64,000 nucleotides of DNA from Blautia schinkii DSM 10518 (GTDB lineage: Bacteria > Bacillota > Clostridia > Lachnospirales > Lachnospiraceae). The stretch lies in the NCBI GenBank assembly GCA_000702025.1, contig JNKJ01000003.1, positions 186,001 through 250,000 on the forward strand, written 5' to 3'. Under the pieces are notes generated by a model, which made no database searches, was not told where the DNA came from, and was given only the letters and a program-made list of their open reading frames with translations. Position 1 is the stretch's first letter. The number at the start of each line of letters is the position of its first letter. The position numbers and the translations under genes were made by a program. Positions 52,851 through 60,870 of the stretch are shown piece by piece.

Positions 52851-52879
52851 GACAGGAAGGCTAAATTGGCCTTCCTGTC
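52851..52879 (-). promoter_or_regulatory. Strong hairpin after rbsB
   Basis: GACAGGAAGGC and GCCTTCCTGTC pair perfectly around 7 nt, 100 bp past the rbsB stop and ahead of the DUF2291 gene, followed by TTTGAAA on the minus strand. A partial terminator or 3' mRNA stabiliser for the abundant binding protein is likely. Confidence 0.75.
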
Positions 52880-52978
52880 CGTAGGTTTCTTATTTTTGTA
52901 TCGCTTCCTCTGTTAAGCTTGATTCTGCTTGATTCTGCTTTTTTCCACTGCAATTCCAGAGGTATGCGCTGCTAAGCT

Positions 52979-54040
52979 TTATTCTGCTGCATCTTCAGCG
53001 GTATCGTCTGCTGCTTCATCTGCTGCATCGTCCGCTGCCGCGTCGTCTGCTGCTTCCTCTGCAGCGCCGCCTTCGGTGTAGTTGAATGCGCTTAAGTTGT
53101 CTACGTTGTCTGCAGTGATTGCAATACAGTCAACTAACTGTTTTTCATCTAAGCCTGTAGTTCCCTCTTTGAGGTATTTGTCAGCCTGCTCTACTGCCAT
53201 CTGAGCGATGAGAGCTGCCTGCTGAAGAGCGGTACCGGTAGCTTTTCCTGCTTTGATCAATGCTGCTGCTTCGTCAGATCCGTCAACGCCGATGATCGGG
53301 ATTGTTTTGCCTGCTGCGTCACATGCAGCTACAGCACCCTCTAACATAGTGTCGTTACCGCAGATGATTCCGTCCAGATCCGGGTTAGCCTGAAGGATTG
53401 CTTCTACTTTATCAAATGCTTCTGTCTTTTCCCAGTTAGCTGTCTGCTGTGCAACCATTTCAAGGTCTGGGTACTGGTCGATTACTTCATGGAATGCGGA
53501 AGAACGTACACCTGCGTTGGTGTCGGACTCTTTGCCCAGAAGCTCAGCGTATTTGCCTTCTTCGCCCATAGCCTCTACCCATACTTCTGCGATAGCCTTA
53601 GCGCCCTGGTAGTTGTTGGCAACAATCTGGGAGATTGCTACGCCGTCTTCATTGATTTCACGGTCGATCAGGAAAGTCGGGATTCCTGCTTCTTTTGCTT
53701 TTTTAACAGCTTCGATAGTTGCATCCGCGCCGGCATTGTCACAGATGATCGCTGCAGCTTTATCAGCGATAGCGCTGTCGAACAGCTCGGTCTGTTTGGT
53801 GGGGTCGTCGTCGTGGGAAGCAGCCTTCACTTCATATCCAAGCTCTTCAGCTTTTGCAGTAGCTACATCAGCTTCTGTCTTAAAGAAAGGATTGGAAACG
53901 GACGGGGTAATTACGTAGATGATATTGGAGCCGCCGCCCTTTAATGGTTCTTCCTCTGCTGCCATAACGGTCATGCTTCCCGCCATTGTGGATACTACCA
54001 TTGCTGCGCCTAACAATACACTTAAAATTCTTTTCTTCAT
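52979..54040 (-). CDS. rbsB: Ribose ABC transporter substrate-binding protein
   Basis: 353 aa. Signal peptide MKKRILSVLLGAAMVVSTMA to VMAAEEE, without a lipobox. Periplasmic-binding-protein-like domain: NIIYVITPSVSNPFFKTEAD, AIADKAAAIICDNAGADATI, GIPTFLIDREINEDG, DLDGIICGNDTMLEGAVAAC. The final 30 residues are an Ala/Asp/Glu-only tail (EEAADDAAADDAADEAADDT). First gene of the rbs operon; RBS AGGAGGG. Ribose is inferred from rbsD and rbsK in the cluster. Confidence 0.92.
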   Translation of the reverse strand: MKKRILSVLLGAAMVVSTMAGSMTVMAAEEEPLKGGGSNIIYVITPSVSNPFFKTEADVATAKAEELGYEVKAASHDDDPTKQTELFDSAIADKAAAIICDNAGADATIEAVKKAKEAGIPTFLIDREINEDGVAISQIVANNYQGAKAIAEVWVEAMGEEGKYAELLGKESDTNAGVRSSAFHEVIDQYPDLEMVAQQTANWEKTEAFDKVEAILQANPDLDGIICGNDTMLEGAVAACDAAGKTIPIIGVDGSDEAAALIKAGKATGTALQQAALIAQMAVEQADKYLKEGTTGLDEKQLVDCIAITADNVDNLSAFNYTEGGAAEEAADDAAADDAADEAADDTAEDAAE

Positions 54041-54119
54041 TCTTTCACCCTCCTGATGGTTTTGTTACCGGAAGCTGTGCTTCTGGTAAATTTTGGTATT
54101 TCGTTGTTCGATAGGTTTC

Positions 54120-54147
54120 ATTTTAAACGATTATGTAAATTTTTCAA
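54120..54147 (-). promoter_or_regulatory. Probable rbs operon promoter
   Basis: Minus strand TTGAAA (54147-54142) and TAAAAT (54125-54120), 16-bp spacer. The spacer holds TTTACATAATCGTTT, similar to half of the operator-like palindrome upstream at 54282-54296. The 5' UTR is about 75 nt. Confidence 0.55.
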
Positions 54148-54281
54148 TAGTGTTTTCATATTTTGTTCTTTTTGGTTTACATTTTCGTGAATTTGTTAGA
54201 TATGTTTTTGGTGTTTTTGTGCAATTATTACAGAGTTTAGGGAGCACATTGGGCTTGGGGCGTGTTTTCGAGCTTATTTTG

Positions 54282-54296
54282 CATAAACGTTTACAT
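54282..54296. promoter_or_regulatory. Operator-like palindrome upstream of rbs operon
   Basis: CATAAACGTTTACAT is a near palindrome centred on AAACGTTT, of the kind bound by LacI/GalR-family proteins (RbsR) or CcpA. It is about 135 bp above the proposed -35, immediately beside element D. The regulator gene is not in the window. Confidence 0.45.
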
Positions 54297-54310
54297 AAAC
54301 ATTTAGGGAG

Positions 54311-54572
54311 GGAAGGGGGCCCCGGAAAGGTGTTGGACGGTTAGGAGAAAGAAATTGGGGGCGGGGAGGCTGTGTTGTCATGTCGGGCAATGCTCGCTTG
54401 CCTTCAACTAATTACCAACTGCGACTAAGACGCTCACGAAGAGCGTTCGCGTCTAAGTCTCCGTAGGTAATGGATTTTCAGGCGCGCTTCCGCAAATTGC
54501 CCGACATGACAACACAGCCTCCCCGCCCCCAATTTCTTTCTCCTAACCTACCACTACGTTTCCACCCCTTCT
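54311..54572 (+). repeat. Structured palindromic element, copy D, with perfect 52-bp arms
   Basis: Arms 54340-54391 and 54496-54547 are perfect reverse complements over 52 bp. GGAAA/TTTCC outside. Inner helix ATTACC (54411-54416) with GGTAAT (54466-54471). Apical hairpin 54429-54453: GACGC, TC, ACG, loop AAGAG, CGT, TC, GCGTC. Spacing of all blocks is identical to copy A although the helix sequences differ. Lies between the rbs promoter and a small membrane-protein gene. Confidence 0.88.
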
Positions 54573-54601
54573 AAGCGGCTGGCGTTTTATCCGGAAGATA
54601 T

Positions 54602-54763
54602 TTAATTTCGGAAATGCTTGTCTGCCCAGGCTTTCATTTTGTCCCACTTATCAGACATGCCGAATCCTAGGATAACCTCTACGCATATTAGATAGCATGT
54701 ATATAATAGAAATATTAGAACCATTATTGCTGCATATTGAAGCTTACTTTTGCGTTTTGTCAT
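54602..54763 (-). CDS. 53-aa single-pass membrane peptide
   Basis: Short minus frame with ATG at 54763 after GGAG (7 nt spacing) and TAA at 54604-54602. The protein has a basic start (MTKRKSKLQY), one hydrophobic helix (AAIMVLIFLLYTCYLICVEV) and an amphipathic end (MSDKWDKMKAWADKHFRN). The good RBS, basic-TM-amphipathic layout and absence of another frame support it. No family recognised. Adjacent to element D (30 bp). Confidence 0.55.
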   Translation of the reverse strand: MTKRKSKLQYAAIMVLIFLLYTCYLICVEVILGFGMSDKWDKMKAWADKHFRN

Positions 54764-54962
54764 AATTTTTCTCCTTATTTTGGATGAATTCTTTCTTTAT
54801 ATTATACGTTTTTTTGATGTCCGGTACAAGATTATAATGAACTTCCCCGGGAAAATGCTCATGTGCGATAAAGTAACACACAAGAATTTCATGAACAGCA
54901 GACGCACTACTATTCTGAGCAGGGGGAATATGCCTGCCTTTGTAAATATATCGTGAAATCTA

Positions 54963-54991
54963 TTGAGTATTATATCTCTGAGTGTTATAAT
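54963..54991 (+). promoter_or_regulatory. Promoter of the GntR/ABC efflux operon
   Basis: TTGAGT (54963-54968) and TATAAT (54986-54991), 17-bp spacer. Just downstream TGTATAGGTACAATAAGTACA has inverted TGTA/TACA ends and GTAC repeats, a likely GntR (YtrA-type) operator overlapping the transcription start. Confidence 0.7.
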
Positions 54992-55031
54992 GTATAGGTA
55001 CAATAAGTACACAAAACAAGGACGGTGAGAT

Positions 55032-55406
55032 ATGGAAATCATTATCAGTAATAATGCCAACAAGCCGATATATGAGCAAATTACAACACAAATTAAAGTA
55101 ATGATAATGAATGGAGCGCTGCAAGCCGGAGACTCAATCCCCTCAATGCGGGCATTAGCAAAATCAATTCATGTAAGCGTAATTACCGTTCAAAAAGCCT
55201 ATGAAGATTTACAACGAGACGGTTTCATAGAAACCATGGTGGGCAGAGGAAGTTTTGTATCTGCACAAAATAAAGAGTTTTATCAAGAAGAGCAGCAACG
55301 CCGAGCTGAAGAGCACCTGTAGCAAGCTGCTGATATTGGCAGGACAAGCGGTATTCCAGTTGAAAAACTTGTAGAGTTATTGCGCTTATTTTATCAGGAG
55401 GATTAA
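55032..55406 (+). pseudogene. YtrA-type GntR regulator interrupted by an in-frame amber codon
   Basis: ATG at 55032 after AAGGACGG. Residues 1-96 give the full winged-helix domain (NKPIYEQITTQIKVMIMNGA; SMRALAKSIHVSVITVQKAY; DLQRDGFIETMVGRGSFV). At codon 97 a TAG (55320-55322) falls within EEHL-stop-QAADIGRTSG; the frame then continues with IPVEKLVELLRLFYQED to TAA (55404-55406), the normal C-terminus for these about 124-aa proteins. The HTH is intact, so the 96-aa product may bind DNA, but the dimer/effector tail is lost unless the amber is read through. The ABC genes follow at once. Confidence 0.75.
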
Positions 55407-55410
55407 CAGA

Positions 55411-56274
55411 ATGAAAGAAAATGCGTTAGATGTTTATGGGCTTACTAAAAGATACCCTAACTTTTTATTGAATGAGGTATCATTTAGTGTTCCCAGAGGA
55501 ACGATTGTTGGTTTAATCGGTGAAAACGGCGCTGGAAAAAGTACAACAATAAATGCTATTCTCAACTTGATAAAAAAAGATGCCGGACAGATAGAAATAC
55601 TGGGGGAAAAAGAACAAGAAATTGATTTTGATACGCGTAATCGTATTGGCATAGTTTTTGATAAACACAATTTTCCTGCTTCTATGTCTCCGAATAATTT
55701 AGGCAGACTTCTGGAAACGGTATATCCTTTGTGGGATAGAAATCGGTATTGGGAATTGCTGAAAAAGTTGTCCTTACCAACAGACAGAAAAATCAAGAAA
55801 TTATCTAAAGGCATGAAAATGAAGCTTGCGATTGCAGTTGCGCTTTCCCACCATTCAGAAATTTTGATTCTAGATGAAGCTACCAGCGGTCTTGATCCTA
55901 TTGTCAGAGATGATATATTGGATATACTGTTGGAGTTTGTGCAAGAAGAAAATCACTCTGTTTTGGTATCATCTCATATCACAACCGATTTGGAAAAAAT
56001 CGCAGATTATATTGTTTTTCTGCATGAAGGAAAGGTGATTTTCAGTAAAACAAAAGATGAACTTAGATACTTTTATGGAATTATGAAATGCAGTGCAGCG
56101 CAATTTAAAAAAATGGATAGAGCAGATATTGTTGCGTACAGAAAGCAAGATTACGAATGGCAGATTTTAGTTTCAAATAGAAACGAAGCTCAGAGGAAAT
56201 ATCCAAATTCAATTATTGACCCGGCAACTCTTGATGATATTATGCTTCTCTTTATAAAGGGGGAATCGAAATGA
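55411..56274 (+). CDS. ABC transporter ATP-binding protein (YtrB-like)
   Basis: 287 aa. Walker A GENGAGKSTTIN, signature LSKGMKMKLAIAVALSHHSE, Walker B ILILDEATSGLDPI, H-loop LVSSHITTDLEKIADY. The signature is LSKGM, typical of the DrrA/YtrB export class. Encoded 4 bp after the GntR gene and overlapping the permease by 4 bp (ATGA). Likely exports a peptide, antibiotic or lipid; cargo unknown. Low-GC codon use compared with flanking genes. Confidence 0.9.
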   Translation: MKENALDVYGLTKRYPNFLLNEVSFSVPRGTIVGLIGENGAGKSTTINAILNLIKKDAGQIEILGEKEQEIDFDTRNRIGIVFDKHNFPASMSPNNLGRLLETVYPLWDRNRYWELLKKLSLPTDRKIKKLSKGMKMKLAIAVALSHHSEILILDEATSGLDPIVRDDILDILLEFVQEENHSVLVSSHITTDLEKIADYIVFLHEGKVIFSKTKDELRYFYGIMKCSAAQFKKMDRADIVAYRKQDYEWQILVSNRNEAQRKYPNSIIDPATLDDIMLLFIKGESK

Positions 56275-56984
56275 AAGGTATGTTAAAAGCTGAATTTTTC
56301 AAGTTTAAACACTCTTATGCTTTATGGATTATTTTAGGGGTTATTTCTGTCTCATGTATGGTTTCTGTATTAACAGGTACTTATAGTAGTGCGGAACAAA
56401 CTCTTACAGCCATTTCAAAGGACAGCATGGTTCCCATTTTGGCTTGTGTTATATATAGCGCAATCATTTTAACCGAGGATTTTTCAAGCGGTATCCTCAG
56501 ACACTATATTGCTAACGGATACAAGCGAAGTTCTATTGTTTTTGCAAAATTTATTCACTATATTGCCGGAAGCAGTATTTTGCTTTTTTTCTATCCTGTG
56601 ATATGCGTATTATTAGCTGCCGCTATTCAAGGGATAGAAACATCTTTTATGTCAGTTATTGAAAAGATGCTTTTATTATTCATGCAATCATTGCCTTTAT
56701 ATTGGGGAATATTCGGACTGTTCTTTTTGATTTCTATTGTGGTGCAAAAAGGTGTTTTTGCAATGAGTGTGTCATTTGCTTTATCTATCATAGTTGTAGT
56801 TTTTACAAACAAATTCTATGGAAATTTGACAGGTATATTAAAGTATAGTCCTGTTATTCAAATAAGCGAGATTGCAAGTGGAACGATTACAAGCGTATAT
56901 TTTACATCTGTTTTCTTTTCCTTAGCAATACTTACTGTTTGCGTTTTAATAAGTGTCGTAAGATTTAGTCATATTGAATTGTAA
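56271..56984 (+). CDS. ABC-2-type permease
   Basis: 237 aa with six membrane helices (about 17-37, 55-75, 98-120, 140-165, 170-190, 205-230). N-terminal MKGMLKAEFFKFKHSYALWI is typical of ABC-2 exporters. The region EDFSSGILRHYIANGYKRSS is the cytoplasmic coupling segment found in this class. Partner of the preceding ATPase by translational coupling. Cargo not identifiable. Confidence 0.85.
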   Translation: MKGMLKAEFFKFKHSYALWIILGVISVSCMVSVLTGTYSSAEQTLTAISKDSMVPILACVIYSAIILTEDFSSGILRHYIANGYKRSSIVFAKFIHYIAGSSILLFFYPVICVLLAAAIQGIETSFMSVIEKMLLLFMQSLPLYWGIFGLFFLISIVVQKGVFAMSVSFALSIIVVVFTNKFYGNLTGILKYSPVIQISEIASGTITSVYFTSVFFSLAILTVCVLISVVRFSHIEL

Positions 56985-57060
56985 ATTATAGTTGGCTAAG
57001 CAAATCCGGTTTGACCGATAGCATAAAAACTGAATATCCCGCCACCCCGCAGCGGCACAT

Positions 57061-57095
57061 AAAGCAGTAAATCCCAAAAAGATTTGCTGCTTTTT
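57061..57095 (+). terminator. Terminator after the ABC efflux operon
   Basis: AAAGCAGTAAATC and GATTTGCTGCTTT pair around CCAAAAA with a following T-run, 77 bp past the permease stop. Confidence 0.88.
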
Positions 57096-57138
57096 ATTGT
57101 AATGCACAATATTTTTATTGTAATACGATAAAAATATA

Positions 57139-57167
57139 TTGACATTTCCAGTAGTAAAAACTATAAT
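57139..57167 (+). promoter_or_regulatory. Promoter of the DUF2975/HTH pair
   Basis: TTGACA (57139-57144) and TATAAT (57162-57167) with a 17-bp spacer, a full consensus match, 45 bp before the DUF2975 start. Confidence 0.9.
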
Positions 57168-57211
57168 GTGTTCTAAAGAGTAAACCTGAAATGAAATAGG
57201 AGGATGGTTTT

Positions 57212-57691
57212 ATGAAGCAAAGGGAAATGTCTAAATACCTGAAATTGATTACAATGGGAGTCTGTGCTTTTTTTCTTATATTGATATTGTGGTTTCTGCC
57301 CATGGTGTTGAGGGAGTTTTTGCCTCAGGAAGCAGGCAATACATATTGGGGACTGTGTGTGTTCATCTGGGCAACGGCAGTGCCATGCTTTCTGTGCCTG
57401 GCTAAGTTCTGGGGCATATGTACAAGAATCGGGGAGGACAGATCTTTCAGCAGGGAAAACGCAGAGGCCCTCAGGCAGATGAGCCATTATATGCTGGTGG
57501 ACAGTGCTCTTTATGCCCTGTTTCTGGTTTTATTCTGTATTCTGGGATGGTATTCTTTTGGAATTGGGTTCTTATTTGGTATTATATTGTTTTTATTTAT
57601 CTGTATCACGTTGGCTGTCTTATGCGCCGTCCTGTCCCACCTGGTGTATAATGCCAGCCGCATGCAGGAAGACCAGGATTTGACTATATAG
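57212..57691 (+). CDS. DUF2975 membrane protein
   Basis: 159 aa with four membrane helices (about 10-30, 48-68, 95-115, 122-145). LAKFWGICTRIGEDRSFSRE and ENAEALRQMSHYMLVDSALY between helices two and three are the DUF2975 pattern. Start ATG after AGGAGG. Such proteins are nearly always followed by a small HTH regulator, as here (12 bp gap). Function unknown; the pair may act as a membrane-tethered regulatory switch. Confidence 0.85.
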   Translation: MKQREMSKYLKLITMGVCAFFLILILWFLPMVLREFLPQEAGNTYWGLCVFIWATAVPCFLCLAKFWGICTRIGEDRSFSRENAEALRQMSHYMLVDSALYALFLVLFCILGWYSFGIGFLFGIILFLFICITLAVLCAVLSHLVYNASRMQEDQDLTI

Positions 57692-57703
57692 GAGGGACGG
57701 AAG

Positions 57704-57925
57704 ATGGCGATTATTATTAATATAGATGTAATGCTGGCAAAGAGGAAGATGAGTGTCACGGAGCTGTCAGAGCGGGTGGGTATCACCATGGCCAATATAT
57801 CCGTGCTGAAAAACGGAAAAGCAAAAGCAATTAAGATCAGCACATTAGACAGTATTTGTAAAGCGCTTCAATGCCAGCCGGGGGATATTCTGGAATATGT
57901 GGATGACGGGCAGGCTGCGGAGTAA
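57704..57925 (+). CDS. Small Cro/CI-type HTH regulator (YozG-like)
   Basis: 73 aa, almost only a helix-turn-helix: MLAKRKMSVTELSERVGITM, ANISVLKNGKAKAI, KISTLDSICKALQCQPGDIL. It matches the YozG-like partners of DUF2975. RBS GGAGGGACGG overlapping the end of the upstream gene. Probably regulates its own operon. Confidence 0.9.
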   Translation: MAIIINIDVMLAKRKMSVTELSERVGITMANISVLKNGKAKAIKISTLDSICKALQCQPGDILEYVDDGQAAE

Positions 57926-57969
57926 ATTTTTAGGTACTCTCTGACAGACAGAGAAAGGAGAATTGAATC

Positions 57970-59361
57970 ATGAATAAGGAAAATCAGGATATGGCAGGCA
58001 GCCAGAGCGGTCTGTCCTGTGAAAGTGCGCCTAAAAATTCGCCGTCTTTGGTCACTGATAAGACCGACAGGGGATTTGTATGGATTTACTTTATTTTGGG
58101 ATACATGTTTATTTATACTTTTACGTCCGGGGATTTCGATGTATGGTTTTCCGTCTTTACAGCATTATATGTGACGGCAGTTCTGGTCTATGTGCTTGTA
58201 AAGGGAAGAAAATTAAATAAAGAGTCCTGGTTCTGGACCGGGATAGTGCTTGCGATAGGACTTCCGTACGGCTTTTGGAGTGTGATGCCGGGTCCCCAGA
58301 CTCTGGCTTTTATTGTGACAGCGGCTTACTGGACTCTGGTGGTAAACGGCTGTCTGCTGGATAATGGAAAAACTTCTCAATGGGTAATGTTTGATATGTT
58401 GAATGCGCTGTTCGTTGTGCCTTTTTGCAACTTTCTCTGTCATGGCAGAGTCCTTCTGGGAACGAACGGAGGAAAAAACGGAGGAAATGCGGGAGGGGAA
58501 GCGCAGGAGGGAAAGGAGCCGGGAGAAGAAACGAAGGCTTTCGAGCAAGTGAACCGGAGGGTTTTGTATGTTGGGCTTGGTTTGGTGATTTCCCTGCCGG
58601 TTCTGGTGATCGTGATTCCCCTGCTCTCCAATGCAGATGCAGGATTCCAGAAGCTGATGTTGAACAGCGGAATGTATATAGAGGAGCATTTTCTCTTTAC
58701 CTTTGTCCGGTTTATTTTATCTCTTCCTGTAACATTCTATCTGTTTGGACTGGTGTTCGGGGGATTTTATAGAAGGGATACGGATAGAATTGATCAGAAA
58801 CGAATTACAATCATGGGCGAATCTGTACGTGTGGTTCCGGACGCTGCTATGTATACAGCATTAATTGTTGTCTGTACTGTGTATGTGCTGTTTATTGGAC
58901 TTCAGGGGAAATATCTTTTTTCCGCATTTGTCGGTATCAGACCGGAAGGGTTTACGTATGCGGAATATGCCAGAAGAGGTTTTTTTGAGCTGTGCCAGAC
59001 GGCAGCACTTAACCTTTTACTTCTGCTGGGAGCCAATATCTTCTCTAAAACTGTCAGGGATAAAAACCGGGGACTGCGGTGGCTGAATGTTGTGCTGTCT
59101 GTCCTCACACTGCTTCTGATCACAACTGCCATGAGCAAGATGGGGATGTACATTGCCGCTTATGGGCTGACAGTAAAGCGGATACTGACGATGGTATTTA
59201 TGATATGGATGGCATTGGTATTTATACTGGTGATTGCACGCCAATGGAAGTCTTTTCCCTTGACCAGAATCTGTGTACTGACCGGGGCGGTGATGTTCTG
59301 TCTGCTCTGTGTGCTGCCTGTGGGCGAGATGATCGACTCTTATAACCGATGGAGATTTTAA
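57970..59361 (+). CDS. Polytopic membrane protein, DUF4153/DUF4173-like
   Basis: 463 aa. After a soluble start of about 38 residues come about eleven membrane helices. A Gly/Glu-rich cytoplasmic loop at about 165-190 (GGKNGGNAGGEAQEGKEPGE) splits the protein. IPLLSNADAGFQKLM and the distal FVGIRPEGFTYAEYARRGFF, ELCQTAALNLLLL are what I associate with DUF4153/DUF4173 proteins, whose function is unknown. Preceded by GAAAGGAG, 44 bp after the HTH gene, so it may share that promoter. Confidence 0.7.
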   Translation: MNKENQDMAGSQSGLSCESAPKNSPSLVTDKTDRGFVWIYFILGYMFIYTFTSGDFDVWFSVFTALYVTAVLVYVLVKGRKLNKESWFWTGIVLAIGLPYGFWSVMPGPQTLAFIVTAAYWTLVVNGCLLDNGKTSQWVMFDMLNALFVVPFCNFLCHGRVLLGTNGGKNGGNAGGEAQEGKEPGEETKAFEQVNRRVLYVGLGLVISLPVLVIVIPLLSNADAGFQKLMLNSGMYIEEHFLFTFVRFILSLPVTFYLFGLVFGGFYRRDTDRIDQKRITIMGESVRVVPDAAMYTALIVVCTVYVLFIGLQGKYLFSAFVGIRPEGFTYAEYARRGFFELCQTAALNLLLLLGANIFSKTVRDKNRGLRWLNVVLSVLTLLLITTAMSKMGMYIAAYGLTVKRILTMVFMIWMALVFILVIARQWKSFPLTRICVLTGAVMFCLLCVLPVGEMIDSYNRWRF

Positions 59362-59493
59362 CAGAATCCACTATTTCTTCGCGGAACCGACTCCCCGGCA
59401 AAAAATACTATTGTTTTTATTTTTCATCCGTTGTAAACTTGTGCTTGAAGTGTAAACTATATCAACACTAAAGAAAACGGAGGGCGGAAAAAC

Positions 59494-60756
59494 GTGGAGA
59501 GTAAGAGAATTATCCAAGTGGAAGAGAAAGTGCCGTTCAAGCTGCTGGTGCCATTGAGTATACAGCATATGTTTGCAATGTTTGGTGCTTCGGTACTGGT
59601 GCCGTTTATTTTCGGCATCAATCCTGCAGTCGTGTTGTTTATGAACGGCTGTGGTACTTTGTTGTTTATTTTCATCACTAAGGGAAAAGCCCCTGCCTAC
59701 CTGGGTTCCAGTTTTGCATTCCTGGCTCCTGCAGGGATTGTCATCAGTAAATGGGGGTATGAATATGCGCTTGGCGGTTTCGTGGTCGTAGGCTTTTTCG
59801 GCTGTGTGCTGGCGCTGATCATTTACAAATTCGGTTCTGACTGGATTGATATTGTCCTGCCTCCGGCTGCCATGGGTCCGGTGGTTGCGCTCATCGGGTT
59901 GGAGCTTGCGGGTACAGCGGCATCAAATGCCGGGCTTAAGGATGAGATCATTGATCCGAAAAATGTGATCGTGTTTCTGGCAACTTTGGGGACTGCTGTG
60001 ATTGGTTCTGTGGTATTTCGGAAGTTTTTATCTGTTATACCGATTTTGATCGCCATCATTGTTGGATATGTGGCAGCTTTGCTCTGCGGAATCATTGATT
60101 TCTCTGAGGTGGCTGCGGCCAGCATTTTTGCTATGCCGAATTTCTCAACACCGAAGTTTAAATGGGAGGCTATTGTCATTATCCTGCCCGTGCTTTTGGT
60201 CATTGCTTCGGAGCATATCGGGCATCAGATTGTAACCAGCAAAATTGTTGGCAGGGATTTGCTGAAAGACCCGGGACTTCACCGTTCTTTATTTGCGGAT
60301 AACTTTTCGACCATGATTTCCGGTTTTATCGGCTCTGTGCCCACTACTACTTACGGAGAAAACATCGGAGTTATGGCTGTGACAAAGGTTTACAGCGTGT
60401 ATGTAATCGGCGGAGCGGCTGTGCTTTCGATTCTCTGCTCCTTTGTGGGTAAGCTTTCTACCTTGATCAGCACAATCCCGGGTCCGGTAATCGGCGGAAT
60501 TTCCTTCCTGCTGTATGGTATGATTGGTGCGTCCGGTATCAGGATTCTTGTGGAGGCCCAGGTAGATTACGGTAAATCCCGTAACCTGGCGCTCACCTCT
60601 ATCATTTTTGTAACCGGACTGTCGGGCATTTCTGTGAAGTTCGGAAGCATCGAGCTCACCGGAATGGTGCTCGCATGTGTGGTGGGAATGCTCATGGGCC
60701 TGCTGTTTTATGTACTTGATAAGTTTAAGCTTACAAATGACAGGGATGAGGCGTAA
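59494..60756 (+). CDS. uraA: Uracil permease (NCS2 family)
   Basis: 420 aa, GTG start after CGGAGGGCGG. About 12-14 membrane helices. Motifs: YLGSSFAFLAPAGI, PPAAMGPVVALIGLELAG, LVIASEHIGHQIVTSKIVGR with the SEHxGH substrate Glu, and SVPTTTYGENIGVMAVTKVY. Typical UraA uracil-proton symporter rather than xanthine type. Single gene with its own terminator. TGTAAAC repeats at 59432-59456 may be part of the control region. Confidence 0.93.
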   Translation: MESKRIIQVEEKVPFKLLVPLSIQHMFAMFGASVLVPFIFGINPAVVLFMNGCGTLLFIFITKGKAPAYLGSSFAFLAPAGIVISKWGYEYALGGFVVVGFFGCVLALIIYKFGSDWIDIVLPPAAMGPVVALIGLELAGTAASNAGLKDEIIDPKNVIVFLATLGTAVIGSVVFRKFLSVIPILIAIIVGYVAALLCGIIDFSEVAAASIFAMPNFSTPKFKWEAIVIILPVLLVIASEHIGHQIVTSKIVGRDLLKDPGLHRSLFADNFSTMISGFIGSVPTTTYGENIGVMAVTKVYSVYVIGGAAVLSILCSFVGKLSTLISTIPGPVIGGISFLLYGMIGASGIRILVEAQVDYGKSRNLALTSIIFVTGLSGISVKFGSIELTGMVLACVVGMLMGLLFYVLDKFKLTNDRDEA

Positions 60757-60823
60757 CTGACACACCAGACAAATAGACATGTGGACAGGATTGTAAATCC
60801 CGTTGTTCTGGAAAAGAAAAATC

Positions 60824-60870
60824 AAGCCGCAGTGCAGCTTATTTATTTAGGCTGTGCTGCGGTTTATTTT
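60824..60870 (+). terminator. Terminator after uraA
   Basis: AAGCCGCAGTGCAGC pairs with GCTGTGCTGCGGTTT around a TTATTTATTTAG loop, then TATTTT. 68 bp past the uraA stop. Confidence 0.88.

Noticed and set aside
54797..55063. Minus-strand frame of 88 codons overlapping the GntR promoter
   Set aside because: No RBS, covers the clear promoter of the plus-strand operon, and the hydrophobic look comes from AT-rich DNA.
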